Positions 1 through 10,740 of a DNA stretch of 64,000 bases are shown in pieces; position 1 is the first letter of the stretch, and each line of letters starts with the position of its first letter. The notes below the pieces were generated by a model. That model was not told the origin of the DNA. It ran no database searches and saw only the letters and a list, made by a program, of their open reading frames with translations. A program made the translations under genes and the position numbers. The stretch is from Dermacentor variabilis. Its lineage: Eukaryota > Arthropoda > Arachnida > Ixodida > Ixodidae. The stretch is from contig NC_134568.1 of NCBI RefSeq assembly GCF_050947875.1, positions 264,893,815-264,957,814 of the forward strand, read 5' to 3'.

Positions 1-377
1 GCACTAGCTGACGAGAGGGAAGTGTGGAAGAGGCTGGCCCGCTCTCGCAGATCCGCAGTCAACTTGTTGCTATGCGACCTGACGCATGTGAAAGGCAGTG
101 GCCGAACGGAAAGTGGAACGGAATTCTGTGGCCGAACGGAAAGTGGGCGCACGTGCTCTCGTTCGTGCTATGCGACGTGACGATCGCGCAAGTCGCCTGA
201 AAGAGTTCGCGTTGGCACGAAAGAAGTGTGCTTAGTGACTGACAGCTTCAGGCACTCTTATTTGTTATTTCTACGATGTTAACTTCCCATTGTACGCATT
301 TTCTTTAAGTCGCCCACTTAGTGGTCTGCTGAAACCCCCAGTGTCATAAAGAAGAAAACAAAAGGAAGGAAAGGAAA
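1..377. other. No gene; short direct repeats
   Basis: No coding frame with protein-like character is seen. A 19-bp stretch beginning gtggccgaacgg occurs at 98-116 and again at 128-146, and a related pair gctatgcgacctgacg / gctatgcgacgtgacg flanks it at about 70 and 168. This is a small imperfect direct duplication of unknown origin. Confidence 0.5.
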
Positions 378-456
378 TATCGTGGCCCAGTGGTTAGAGC
401 ATTCTGCTGAGGAACCGAGGTTCGATCCCGCTATCGTACTGCTCTTTTTTTTTTTT
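378..456 (+). mobile_element. tRNA-derived SINE-like fragment with pol III signals
   Basis: The sequence has an A-box-like stretch TGGCCCAGTGG at 383-393 and a perfect B box GGTTCGATCCC at 419-429, followed by a run of 12 T at 445-456 that would terminate RNA polymerase III. The A-to-B spacing is 36 nt, shorter than the 44 nt of a normal tRNA, and I see no matching acceptor stem. It is therefore a tRNA-derived pseudogene or SINE head rather than a working tRNA. The flanking purine-rich stretch (344-376) could be part of the element. Its extent is uncertain. Confidence 0.5.
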
Positions 457-1011
457 AAGAGGCTCGAAACGATGCCCGACAGGAAATGCTTCGCGCTAAA
501 AGACGGCTTCAGCTGTTGTTCTTTTCTACCTTTCCACAGAACTGGCAGTCCGCGCCATCGAGTGGGAAACCAGCTCACTAACAGTAAAAGCACATTCAAA
601 ATGGGGGATGCAATTCTCGAGAGCTGACGAATGAGCGCGTTGACTTCGCTCACACACACGCAGCCGATCGAATCGAGTTCGCTGTTATAGCCACGTTTTC
701 TTTAAGTTGTTTACCACTCAGTTTTTTCTTTCTCTCTTTCTTTCTTTCTTTCTTTCTTCTGCAGCGTGGAATGCTGGAGGCCGGCATCGTTGTCTCCTAG
801 GGTTGTCCCAGAACTATGCAGCCTCCGGGATGAAGAGACTTACTTCACCATCCCTTGCTTCTCTCCTTCACAGTGTTGTTTTTTTTTTTTTTAACTATCC
901 CCTTTTTTACCGCCGCGTACGTCTTTCCGTAATTCAATAAAAGCTAAGTGGCCTGAATGCTTTATTACGCTACCGTTGTGAAGTCATTAGGTACATCAGC
1001 GACAGTCCGAG
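457..1011. other. Non-coding, low-complexity
   Basis: No recognisable gene. The stretch holds a TTTC microsatellite (about 721-760) and a T run (about 879-892). The open frames here are short and of biased composition. Confidence 0.5.
721..760. repeat. (TTTC)n microsatellite
   Basis: A pyrimidine tract of repeated tttc/tttctc units interrupted at its left end by tctc. It is visible directly in the sequence. Confidence 0.8.
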
Positions 1012-1057
1012 AAAATTGCTTTTCAAGGGTAATTAATTACTCTTGAAAAGCAATTTT
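1012..1057. repeat. 46-bp near-perfect palindrome
   Basis: The left arm begins aaaattgcttttcaag and the right arm ends cttgaaaagcaatttt, its exact reverse complement. The centre gtaattaattac is itself palindromic. Only one pair of positions breaks the symmetry over 46 bp. Such a structure can form a cruciform or hairpin. It could be a miniature foldback transposon or a recent templated inversion. No target-site duplication is evident. Confidence 0.85.
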
Positions 1058-3873
1058 GCCGTCCTGAAGTCTGGCAGACAGTGTAATATAGTTGTATTAC
1101 ATTGTTCCCACACTCTAACACATCGCCCTGTGTCGCATCACTTCATCTGCTTGAGGCAAAGAAAATGTTCGCTGAATTTGGGAACGATATACTATAGCGG
1201 CATCTCGTGCCTTTACTATACCGCATCTGATTTACGAATGCGGAATTGCTACTGATGCACGTACTACATATCATAGAAAATATACATAAGGTAACCGTGT
1301 ACACTGCACAAACAATGTAAACTGGAGAAGGAGAAGGGCACGTTTGTAGTCACACGTCGATCAAATTAAGCGTCTGCTTTTATTCTTACATGCAAATGAT
1401 AAGAAGTATCTTTATGCCATTCCCACTTTTATATCGTTCGCAGAGAAGGCATTAGGAACTACGGTATAAAGAAAAATTCAACTCCACCGAAACAGGCCCG
1501 AAACGTCAGCGCTGGATAAAGTGACCAGTCTGCCGAATCGAATTGCGGTGAAACGGGTCTATAGAAAAATTTAATTCAGAACTACAACGGAAGAAGTTGG
1601 CACCTCGTAATTTGACGGCGTAATTTAGGAACCGAATGCTATAAGTAGGCTGTTTAATTGCAAACCTTCCAACTTAAGTTTTCGTTCGAGTATTCCGATA
1701 TTTTACCGTGTAGACAAGATTTGTCGCCTTCAGACTCTCATATGCGCCGCAAACAAAGAAAGGTATCTAGTCCTTTCATTCCCTCCTACGCTGCGATTAT
1801 CCTTCGTATCGCAGCCAGTGATGAGCAGATGCCCTTATTTTTAGTTTGCCTTCTTCACCACGAACACGCTAGTGTCGTCCTCACCTCACCCTCACCTTGT
1901 TACCCGACCTCACTCCCTCCCCCCCCTCTTTTTTGTGTTTTCTGTTTCTTTTTTTCTTTTTTCTTTTTTGTGATCCATCCATGAACCGACTGCGGTCATC
2001 TCTTAGCAGGGGATGCTTATGCGGTAGGGCATCCGATTAGCAACTTGGCAGTGTTATCGTGTTTACACGAGTGGCCCATTGTCGTATTTTTGCGTTAAAG
2101 CTCTGCTGCGTTTTACTGATGCTTGTCTTATAAACGAGGCAGGAAGCGTACAACCGCCAACAATCACAGATTTTATACTATAGGTAGATATTTTACGTTG
2201 TGCACACATCAAAACTGAAAGATATCCGCATCTTTTACGGTTAAACAATAATAAGGACGTCAATTATATCGTAGGTAGAGTAGATCACGGTCTGTTTGGT
2301 GCTTAACAAACCAAGGTGTCAAACCGAAAAAAAGAACGGTTCGAATTCGCGTTCGAAGCGTTTCGATTTCCGTTTCGGTACAGTTCCACTTCGGAAAATT
2401 CGAATATTACAGCCGTTCGCGAACCGGTTCGCAACACTGAACTGGTACGGCGCACTCCACTTCAAGCTCCCTCTTGGCGTCACGCGCACGGTGCTACCGA
2501 CTTGTTCACATGCGTAAGTTTTGTCAGGAGGAGGCAGAGATGGACTCGCTCGAATATGGGAGACAATTGGCTCGTAAGCGAAACAGGACGCTGCCTGAAT
2601 TCTGCGTAAAAAAACATCAAGTAACATGAATCCTAACTACGATTTACAGAGCACTGGCGAATATCCGGCTCACTCTACCGTTCCCGAAGAAATCAGTCGC
2701 TGGACACTGAGCGTTTGGAAGGCCCGATAACTCCGAAGCAATAGGATCGAATATCAGTGACTCTACCGACTGACGCAAGTATAGATGCGCCGCATGATTA
2801 GTGAACGACCAGTGCACTGACACCACATTTGTTATCAGTCACGCTGAACTCCAGGCTTCACCGCATACGCACGAAAGCAACAGCGCCGACGCTAGCAGCA
2901 TGCACTTACAGAGAAACAAAGGAGGGAAAGGGCACTCTGGGCAACACCTCCCAGACGTAACGTGTGACGTCATCACCGTAGTCTGACGCGTCTTGCTGTT
3001 GGCGATAATCCGCTGCGGCTTTCTTTGAGCCGCGAGTCATGATGCTCATTTTGCCTGCTGTTCCTTTTTCTTTTCTACGTGCGCAGTCACGATGTCTCGT
3101 TGGCGATTAGCCCTGTTCAACATTCTAGACTAATGCTCAAGGCTAGCTGCAAATCTAATTGTGGTCAGCGCATACTGCGAAGCGCAAAATATAAAAGCTT
3201 AAGTTTCGATTGCCGGCCGACGACAATTAAAGGCAGGCTTTTGCATCGATTTCTCTCAAGAAAACACGGCTTGCAATACATGGCATGGCATATGTTGGAG
3301 ACATTTATGAACACTTATTCGTGCCTAGCGTTCGTTGTTCTACGAGAAAAACATACATTCAGCTAAACTCGAACTACGTATACCTTTCAAGCCGTAATAC
3401 CGCTTTCGATGGTGGACAAAGCAACATATAGTTCTCTTAGTGTCTTTTGAAACGCCGCTGTGATGCAACGAAGATGAAGCTATAACAAACGCCGGCATTA
3501 ATGTATATTTTTTGTTGTAAGTGCTTGGTGCTTTGCCTATCTAATAGTTAGAAATGCACCTACCTCTGTAGAGCTCATCACGTTGTAGTCTTTCCACGGT
3601 ATTACCCGTAAGAACGTACCACGGCGGCTGGCTTCCTTCGCGAAGGAACACGGGCAGCTGCGACTCGTTGGCATGACCAGTGGCCTCTCAGGTTCCACAA
3701 AGCAGCACCACAACCACACAGTGATCTCAACATTGCGCGCACCAATCACACGTCGTGGTAGCACGGCGCGCCACGATCACAAAAATACGCATTCCCAAGC
3801 CGGCGGCTCGTCGCCTACTGCCGGCGGACTACGTAAAGTGACGCTCGTGACCTTACGCGGAAAGCAAGCAGGC
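1058..3873. other. No recognisable gene
   Basis: About 2.8 kb with only short, unconvincing open frames in six frames. It includes a pyrimidine-rich tract near 1905-1977 and a stretch rich in ttcga motifs at about 2335-2440. I find no domain motif, no splice-linked frame and no transposase or reverse transcriptase signature. Confidence 0.4.
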
Positions 3874-3989
3874 TAATAAAAACTTAGAGCGCTAAAAACA
3901 CACAGGACGTAGAAACAAAAACACACACCACACGCGCTATTTCTTCTTCTACGTCCTGTGTGTTTTTAGCGCTCGAAGTGTTTATTATA
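3874..3989. mobile_element. Foldback/MITE-like element with long inverted repeats
   Basis: A perfect 28-bp inverted repeat occupies 3887-3914 (starting gagcgctaaaaacacacagg) and 3947-3974 (its reverse complement). The symmetry extends outward with a few mismatches to about 3874 and 3989 through taataaa-type ends. The 32-bp centre is not symmetrical and holds acacacacc. There is no coding capacity, so this would be a non-autonomous element. A clear target-site duplication was not identified, and the superfamily cannot be told. Confidence 0.65.
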
Positions 3990-4818
3990 ATGCATTAATA
4001 TTACCAACTAGTCCACCTATCCATCCTTTTCCAAGCAGGCTTTCAGTTACATGTAGGAGTTGCTGCTCGGCTGGCTGTGTGTGACCTTGGTCACAAGGCA
4101 GAAAGGAAAAGCTTGCACAGATAGCATAGCCCCCGAGGCTTCGCAATGCAGCAAGGGTTTCCCCACTTCCCTTCCAAACCTCCTTCACCGTAGCGCGAAG
4201 AGCGGACCCCATTTCAGCTAACTTTAAGTAAAACGAGGAGCAGAGGAGGAACAAGGGTGGAAGCGTGTCGCGACACGAAGCCGTGAAGTCTAGGCTTAGC
4301 GGCGCTTAAAAGAAAGAATAAATGATACGTTCTATGAAGGTTAGGGATAAAAGTTGAAGGCTTTCCAGATGTCGTCTTAAAACCACGTTCAACATTTGTT
4401 TTCCTACGCAGGAGGTTCATGAGATGAAACTAAAATCGTATATTCGACTTGATGGCTTCCCAGGTTTAGGAATACAATACATACATATAGAATACAACCG
4501 CTTTATTCAATTTTTCGCAATGACGAATTTTTCCCACGCTTCGTGTTTATGCTCCTGATGGAGCCTTCCGATAATTATCTGGCACATTTCTCAGCAAAGG
4601 GCGCGAGGTTGAATCTGCTCTCGGAGTAATGTTGCTTCTTAAGCCTCTCATGGCGGATATTCACCATTTTAGGAGAAATGTGAGTTGATGGTTGATTTGG
4701 GCGTGCTCGCTACTATGCTCAGCGCATTAACGCACTTTCCGGTGGCTATCTATCTATGTTTATTTGTTTGTAGCTGTGTGTGTCTGTATTTAACCGTTTT
4801 CCCGCCTACCTGGGTCAC
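3990..4818. other. No recognisable gene
   Basis: Intergenic sequence with only short open frames. No domain, RNA gene or transposon feature is recognised. Confidence 0.4.
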
Positions 4819-4893
4819 TGGTCCATGGTCGAATGGTTAGCGTATCGGGCTGCTGTGCTGAGGTAACAGGGTTCGAAACGAGCCATCGGACCA
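4819..4893 (+). mobile_element. 75-nt tRNA-like sequence (pseudo-tRNA or SINE head)
   Basis: The ends TGGTCC (4819-4824) and GGACCA (4888-4893) are complementary, like an acceptor stem. An A box TGGTCGAATGG starts at 4826, which is tRNA position 8, and a B box GGTTCGAAAC starts at 4870 with the canonical 44-nt spacing. Total length is that of a tRNA. However, the T arm does not pair and the anticodon arm is poor, so the cloverleaf fails. It reads straight into a tick-type minisatellite (acttgggtcactgagtatgt), as expected for the head of a composite SINE. Amino-acid identity cannot be assigned. Confidence 0.5.
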
Positions 4894-5080
4894 ACTTGGG
4901 TCACTGAGTATGTGGCAATGTGTACATATATGTGCCGCTCTTCAACGCAGCTCTTTCACGCCGACATGGGTAACTGTAAGATGGGGGACTCGGTATGCAC
5001 TGCTGTTCGAAGACGCTCTTTGACGCCGACTTGGAGCACTGAGTATGTCTGTCTGGTCTGTGCTGGTCTTCAATGAACCT
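4894..5080. repeat. Minisatellite-like block left of the gypsy element
   Basis: Imperfect units built on gccgctcttcaacg, then a tcttt-cacgccgac segment, then a gggtcactgagtatgt-like segment recur at roughly 4895-4975 and 4990-5065. The same vocabulary returns to the right of the retrotransposon (7980-8420), so the two blocks look like parts of one repeat family. Confidence 0.5.
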
Positions 5081-5372
5081 GTAGCGTCCCTTGCGTCGGG
5101 CCCGGGTCGCAGGCCACAACTCGCTCCGCGTGCAGCGCCCAACAAGGAGGAGGAAGTTAGCTCCCGGCCGCGCAGCGTACGCAATCAAATATAAAAAAAA
5201 AAGAACAGTTCGAAACCCAACGCTGCCGGAGCTAGGTCTTTCTCGCGTTAGCTCCGGCAGATTTGGTGTCCCGGTAAAGAACACGCAGCTCCAACCCTCC
5301 GGCATGGGTCCTACCGGCTCTACCGCTCTTCCTGCCAGTGACGACGCCCACGAGGTCGCCTGAACTGGTGGT

Positions 5373-6030
5373 GCTGCGGGTGCCGTGTTCCAACACATCA
5401 ACCTGCCACCATTGCGGCCCAACAGCTACAGCACCTGGCTCCTGAAGGTCGAGGTGCACTTTGACCTCCAGCATATCACCAGTCAACATACTAAGTTCTT
5501 ACATCCGGTGTGCTCCTTACCTCCGGACGTCGCCGAGGATTTAGTGGACGTTATCACCTCGCCGTACCAGACGCCGTAACAGAACAAGCTTATTCGTGAG
5601 TTGGTCCTCCAGCGCCCCCCGCAGAACATGGTCCCAATTCTCGTGGCTGCGCGTGATGTGCCATTATACAAGCTCGCTGAACTGGTTGACCGAGTTGCGG
5701 ACTGCTTGCGGGCCCCTAGCCTCAGCGCTGTTACGACTCCGCCTGCGGCTACTGCCTCAGCTCCTACGCTCGCGAACATAGAGGGCCGTCTGGACGCCCT
5801 TGTCAGATGTCTCGATGACCTCGCGCCTTTCTCACGCCGATCTTCGTCGAGGTTCAGGTCCCGCAGTCTACCCGGCACCCCCGCGCTCCCCAGAGTTTCA
5901 ACCATCCGACGCGCGACGCGAGAGCTTGTCTTCGGCTGTGTGCTAGTACTACCGCGTATTCCGCACCTCTGCTCGCAAGTGCACCCGTCCGTGCTCCTGA
6001 TCGGGAAATACAGCGACCGGCCACTGATGG
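5373..6030 (+). pseudogene. Gag remnant of the gypsy element
   Basis: The first part (frame open to a stop at 5577-5579) carries a capsid-like start: LPPLRPNSYSTWLLKVEVHF followed by SLPPDVAEDLVDVI. This pattern of a tryptophan-containing helix and an LPPDVAEDL helix is typical of arthropod gypsy Gag. After a stop and an apparent internal deletion the frame restarts at about 5601 with QRPPQNMVPILVAA and LAELVDRVAD, a C-terminal capsid helix, then a proline- and arginine-rich tail. No intact CCHC zinc knuckle is visible. Family placement is by general resemblance. The gene is non-functional. Confidence 0.65.
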
Positions 6031-6039
6031 CGGCAAGTG

Positions 6040-6438
6040 GTACTGGTCGAAGGACATGCCGCTTATTCTATGTTTCTGACAAGATCAGTGGCGCTCGCTT
6101 CCTTGTCGACACAGGAGCCCACGTTAGCGTCATACCGGCCTCTTGTGCAGATTGCCGTCATAACGAACAGACCTGCCCCCCCCACCCCCCCAAGCGATAA
6201 ACAACTTCACCATTCACACATACGTCCAACGGTGTCTTACATTAACCTTGGATTGCGCCGTACGTTTCGCTGGATTTTCATTCTTGCTGATGTCTCGCAA
6301 GCTGTTCTCGGCGCTGACTTCCTCAGTTTGTTCAGCCTTGCGGTAGACATGCATGCTCATCGCGTCATCGATCTCGGCACGCGTCTCTGCATCACCTCGC
6401 CGACGGGGCTTCGAGCTCTCGCACCCGCTTCGCCGTGA
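6040..6438 (+). pseudogene. Retroviral-type aspartic protease remnant of the gypsy element
   Basis: The active-site motif LVDTGAHVSVIP is encoded at 6102-6137, with the catalytic aspartate at 6108-6110 in a standard D-T-G. It is preceded by a strand RLFYVSDKISGARF, as usual in this family. The frame ends at 6198-6200 after a C/proline-rich stretch. The downstream part (6200-6438) continues in another frame, with VLGADFLSLFSLAVDM resembling the second conserved LGxDFL strand of gypsy proteases. The change of frame means no complete protease can be made. Confidence 0.7.
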
Positions 6439-6495
6439 ACAAAAATCCTTGCTGATTTTCCCCACCTTGCGAAGCCGCATACCAAAGAGTCATCG

Positions 6496-7330
6496 GTGAA
6501 GCATTCTATCACTCACCACATCGTGACCACTGAACCCCCCGTCTTCACTCGGCCCCGCCGACTGTCTGGAGACCGCCTTGCCAATGCTCGCCGCGAGTTT
6601 GAGCACATGCTTGAACTCGACATTGTGCGACCTTCCTCAAGCAACTGGGCATCGCCACTCCACATGGTGCCAAAGAAAGATCCTGGCGATTGGAGACCAT
6701 GTGGGGATTACCCGCTCTGAACGCCCACGCCTTACCAGACCGCTATCCACTTCCTCGCATACAAAACTTCACATCGAATTTGGCTGGGTGCACGACCTTC
6801 TCTAAAACTGACTTAGTAAATGCTTATCATCAAATTCCTGTAGAACCCGCTGACGTTCTGAAGACGGTCATTACCACCCCTTTCGGCCTCTTCGAGTATG
6901 TGAGGGTGCCTTTTGGATTGCGCACCGCTGTACAGACTTTTAAGCGCACTATTAACGAGGTCACGCGAGGACTCGACTTCGTATTCGCCTATCTTGATGA
7001 TCTCCTCGTCGCAAGCTCATTCGGCCCCGAGCATGAAGCTCACCTGCGCGCCCGTTTCCAATGACTTGATGATTACAGTCTTATCATTAATCCGAACAAG
7101 TGCCTCTTCGGGGTCGCTACCATTGAGTTCTTAGGCCACCTTGTCACCCCACAAGGTATGCGGCCTCTCGCCAGCAAAGTGAAGGCGATTCAAGACTTTC
7201 CACCACCGACTTCATTAAAAATACTCAGAGAATTCCTGGGCCTACTGAACCTTCATCGCCGCTTTCTTCCGAAGTGTGCCAATTTCCTGAAGCCTCTGAG
7301 CGACCTACTGGCTATCAAAAGATATCCGGC
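6496..7330 (+). pseudogene. Reverse transcriptase remnant of the gypsy element
   Basis: Blocks appear in order: HHIVTTEPPVFTRPRRL, then [20 protein letters not shown] and [13 protein letters not shown] (RT motif 1), then [17 protein letters not shown] (first catalytic Asp), [12 protein letters not shown], and [10 protein letters not shown] with the catalytic Y-L-D-D at about 6990-7001. The frame shifts near 6700-6715 and stops at 7062-7064. Similarity resumes at 7158 with IQDFPPPTSLKILREFLGL (connection/thumb region). Catalytic residues survive but the frame does not, so it is inactive. Confidence 0.85.
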
Positions 7331-7338
7331 TACTCCAC

Positions 7339-7900
7339 TTGAGTGTACTGAGGAAGCTGCATCTGCTTGCTACTGCCAAGAAGGCGCTGGCAGACGACAC
7401 CATGCTCATACATCCCTTTCTTAATGCCCCAATTCGTCTCATCAACGATGCATCGAGCATGGCAGTCGGCGCAGTTCTCGAACACGTATCTGGTTGGCAG
7501 CCTCTTGGCTTCTTTCACGCAAAAACTGAAGCTGCCTGAAGCTAAATACAGCACATTCGGTCAAGAACTTCTTGCGGTGTACCTCGCCATTAAGCATTTT
7601 CACAACTTAATGGAGGGCCGGGACTTTCACGTCGTCACAGACTATAAGCCCTTGACCTTTGCCTTCCATCGGAATCACAGCAACTACAATGCACGGGAGA
7701 TACGTCAGCTGTGCTTTATCTCCGAGTTCACAGTGAATCTCCGTGACGTGCATGGGCCGGGAAAAGCTGCCGCTGATGCACTCTCCCGCATCGATGCCCT
7801 GGCGGCCCAACCACCAATAGACATTGAGGAGCTAGCAGCCGCCCAGCGAAACGACCCTGGGCGGCTCATCCACGTCCCTCATCCGTTCCTCATCCACGTC
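7339..7900 (+). pseudogene. RNase H remnant of the gypsy element
   Basis: RNase H of Ty3/gypsy type: LINDASSMAVGAVLE carries the first catalytic Asp (usually T-D-A-S, here N-D-A-S). YSTFGQELLAVYLAIKHF carries the Glu, HVVTDYKPLTFAF the next Asp, and HGPGKAAADALSR the terminal region. The frame switches around 7530-7545. Coding similarity ends soon after DIEELAAAQRNDPG, followed by a short repeated stretch ctcatccacgtccct at 7866-7905. No integrase follows, so the element is truncated here. Confidence 0.8.
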
Positions 7901-7979
7901 CCTGTCCTTCTCTGAGTGCCCGCTTCCGTTTTCTTCCTCATTGATAACGTGCAAGACATCCATTGGTATTCCTCGACCC

Positions 7980-8420
7980 TTCATGCCTTTGGCTTGGGCG
8001 CCAACTTGGATCACTGGACATGTGCCAGCAGGTGTGTGCTGCTCTTCAATTAACGTCTTTGATGGTTGGCTAACTAGGTATGTGGTACTGGGAATGTGCT
8101 GCTCTTCAATGAGCGTCTTTGATGGTTGGCTAACTAGGTATGTGATACTGGGAATGTGCCGCTCTACTATGACGAAAAAGATTAAGTCTCTCCGATCATG
8201 AGTGGAATTGAGCCCACGTCACAAGGGTTTCTCAAGGACAGCAACACGACGCATTAGCAGGCTGCGCCACAAGTGCACTGGGTATGTGCCGATTTTCAAC
8301 AAATGCCTTTCACGCCAACGCTTTAGCGAGCTGCGCCATGAATGCATTGGGCATGTTCCAATGTTCAATGAACCTCTCGCCAGCTTGAGCCACTGAGCAT
8401 GTCCCACTGAGTGTGGAGCA
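7980..8420. repeat. Minisatellite-like block right of the gypsy element
   Basis: Two adjacent units of about 64 bp share gtgctgctcttcaat, cgtctttgatggttggctaa and ctaggtatgtg (about 8036-8160). More divergent units continue to 8420 with the pattern cactgggtatgtgccg, ttcaa, cctttcacgcc. They resemble the block at 4894-5080. Confidence 0.6.
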
Positions 8421-8700
8421 TGCGAAGAAACAATTATCAGCGTTCGCAAGCGCTGGCACGCCACACTTATCGTCTCGGAGACCACGCGCGGACTTCTTGG
8501 CAGTACCACTAGATGGCGCAGCGTGTTCGGAAAGAACCACGAAATAGGATAGATTGCAGCATGACGTGTTTCTCAGCGTTCACACGTACCGGCACGCCAT
8601 GCATTTCGGAGGCTACATGCAGGCTTCGGGACGACGGTGCTAGATGGCGCCGAGTGTTCTTAGGGAAGCGCGAAAGAGGAGTCCCCCTACAGTACACGCC
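8421..8700. repeat. Imperfect direct duplication of about 140 bp
   Basis: Two stretches, about 8432-8540 and 8570-8680, share cagcgttc, ggcacgcca, a cggag core and ctagatggcgc near their ends. They look like two diverged tandem copies of one dispersed repeat. No coding capacity. Confidence 0.45.
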
Positions 8701-10161
8701 TCATACATGATACGTTGCGTAGCTATATAAATTCAGTGCTAACGAATCACCGTCGACGGTCATGGTGAGATGGGTTCTGCCGCTACTTTTTTGACTCAGA
8801 GAAAGGCAGTTTACTTATTGCATGACCGTCTAAGAATGTTTGAGACGGGTTTAGCGACAGCGAAGAGAGAAGCGAATGAAATGTAACCAAGCTGTGGTTC
8901 GAGGGGTGGGCCACCCTACTCGTAGCAGACTCTGCTATTTGCCTCGACCAGCGTCCACAAGCGACGTTCTACTCTGCTTCTACCATGTGATGTTTACGTC
9001 ATGCCTTTGCCTCTTTTTCCTTTCAGCTTCCTTCTCGTAGCGTGTCAAAATTAACGATGCCCATTTTGCGTCCTTTTAGTTTTACGGGAATTCCAGGGAT
9101 CTGGATACTGCTAGTTATTTGTGCGGTGCGTGTGATATAAAGTCGTCGCCGAGTACCTTCTGTGGCCTCCCTTCTGCTGGCGAAGACAGTGCCTCATCCT
9201 AAAAAATCACGCGGGCTTTCTGTTGAATTTTCCGATGTTTTCTCGCCGTGGGGTCATTCCACGCCAAAGTCACCAGCCGGAAACTTGAACCTCTCCGTTT
9301 TTTATTTCATTGTGAGCATTTAGCAAGTCTAAATAAATGCATTCCCAGAATATCTTGAGCACAAAAAAAAATGTTGGTCTGCCTGAGCGCCATTTGACTT
9401 TTACCCTTTAAAAGAGAAACATCACGTACAAGAAAAAATCGCAAATATAACGAATTTGGGGTGGGGTGAGACATTTTATTTGGTCCAAAATATCGATTTT
9501 TTTAGTTTGCTTTTCTTAGATAACACATGTACTTAGCTTTCAAAAAAGTGAGCAACACTTTAGTTTACACGACTTCTAGCATATTTATTCAGTTAATTCT
9601 AATTGTCACGTCAAGCTGAAAGTGTAGATGCCTCGTCGTGAAGTTCCGATTTTGTAAGAAGGTTTCATTACCCAAAAACGACTTGCGTTTGACACAATTT
9701 TGGCTTTCGTTTCACGACTTGTTTATTGAGGCGCGCGCTGTTCGCAGGGTATACGTCGGGTGCTCAAAGATCAATTTGGTGCCTTCCTCGGGGTTGCTGA
9801 TGGGTAGAACGCAAGGAATGGCACGAAAACGCGACTTTTCTGGCAAGCGCTGCAATTTAAGCGTGCTAAACTACCTAGTGGTCACTATAAAAATGTGTGT
9901 GCTTGCAAACAAATATGCAGCCTCAGAACTGAGAGATAAGACATAGAGGTAATGAATGAAACCGCAACTATAGGCTGGCTTGAGAAGCAGCAAATGAAGT
10001 GGGAGGTAATGCACCAAGACAACCAGTAGGTAAGCTTTTCCATGTAACGAATGACCTAATAAATAAACGACAAAGAATGAAAGTGTCCAACTCATTGTGA
10101 CGCGAGAGAAACAGAAGAAGCAGTAAAAAAATGGACGCAGCATGAAATCAGTGAGAACAAA
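8701..10161. other. No recognisable gene
   Basis: AT-rich intergenic sequence. The open frame at 9638-9946 has no recognisable motif, and the composition and lack of splice context argue against it being a gene. Confidence 0.4.
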
Positions 10162-10710
10162 ATTTCATCTCATTTTCATTTTATTACCTTAAAGACCCAC
10201 GAGGGGTATTACATAAGGGGTGGGTACATATATTTTGGTGAGCAAGTGTCAACACAACGAAACATGACTGGTAACATTATTGGCAAAGTTGGATGAGCAC
10301 GTGATGGCTGCGATGTCGTTGGGTAGGTCGTTCCAGTCTGCTGCAGTACGGGAAGAGAATGATGTGGCAAAGGTGGTAGTTCGGGCACGAGGTCGGGAAA
10401 CTGGAAGCGGATGACGAGTGCGATGAGATATGCGGGCTGGAGGGACAATGTAGGGTGCGCGGCCTAGTGAACTATGCAAAAATTTATGAAACAAGCAAAG
10501 GCTGGCAATGCGGCAACGAAGTGATAAGGGCAATAAGTCGGATTCAGTTTTCAAAGCTGACACACTGATGTCGTAAGAATATGATGAATGGATGAATCTG
10601 CTGCTCTGTTTTGGACTGATTCGAGTGCATTTATAAGGTAAGCTTGGCGCGGGTTGCAAATGGGTGAGGCATATTCTAATTTTGGTCTGACAAGGGATTT
10701 GCACGCTAAT
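10162..10710 (-). mobile_element. 5'-truncated LINE, C-terminal end of reverse transcriptase
   Basis: On the minus strand a 151-codon frame (10704 to 10249) has the look of the far C-terminal region of a non-LTR retrotransposon ORF2: [19 protein letters not shown], then LRCRIASLCLFHKFLHSS, then SRTAADWNDLPNDIAA. This helical region after the RT domain is common in arthropod CR1/I/Jockey-type elements. It is followed by a 3' tail with repeated tgaaa-like units, ending near 10162. Catalytic RT motifs are absent, so this is a 5'-truncated, dead insertion. The clade is not assigned. Confidence 0.7.
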
Positions 10711-10740
10711 AACTTCACATGTTTAGGGGCTTGGCGGAGG

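Larger units (their letters stand above)
5090..7910 (+). mobile_element. Decayed Ty3/gypsy retrotransposon, integrase missing
   Basis: Plus-strand remnants occur in the order Gag, aspartic protease, reverse transcriptase, RNase H, which is the Ty3/gypsy (Metaviridae) arrangement. The reading frame is broken by many frameshifts and stops. The middle of gag is missing near 5580-5600. Coding similarity stops shortly after the RNase H region (about 7890), before any integrase zinc finger or DDE core. I could not find paired long terminal repeats, a primer-binding site or a polypurine tract, so the boundaries are approximate. The element sits between blocks of a related minisatellite. It is an inactive relic. 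Confidence 0.85.

Noticed and set aside
4819..4893. A functional tRNA gene
   Set aside because: Length and A/B-box spacing are right and the ends pair, but the T arm and anticodon arm do not form stems.
5485..5905. Minus-strand open frame of 140 codons
   Set aside because: It is the shadow of the gypsy gag remnant, whose plus-strand frames carry the recognisable motifs.
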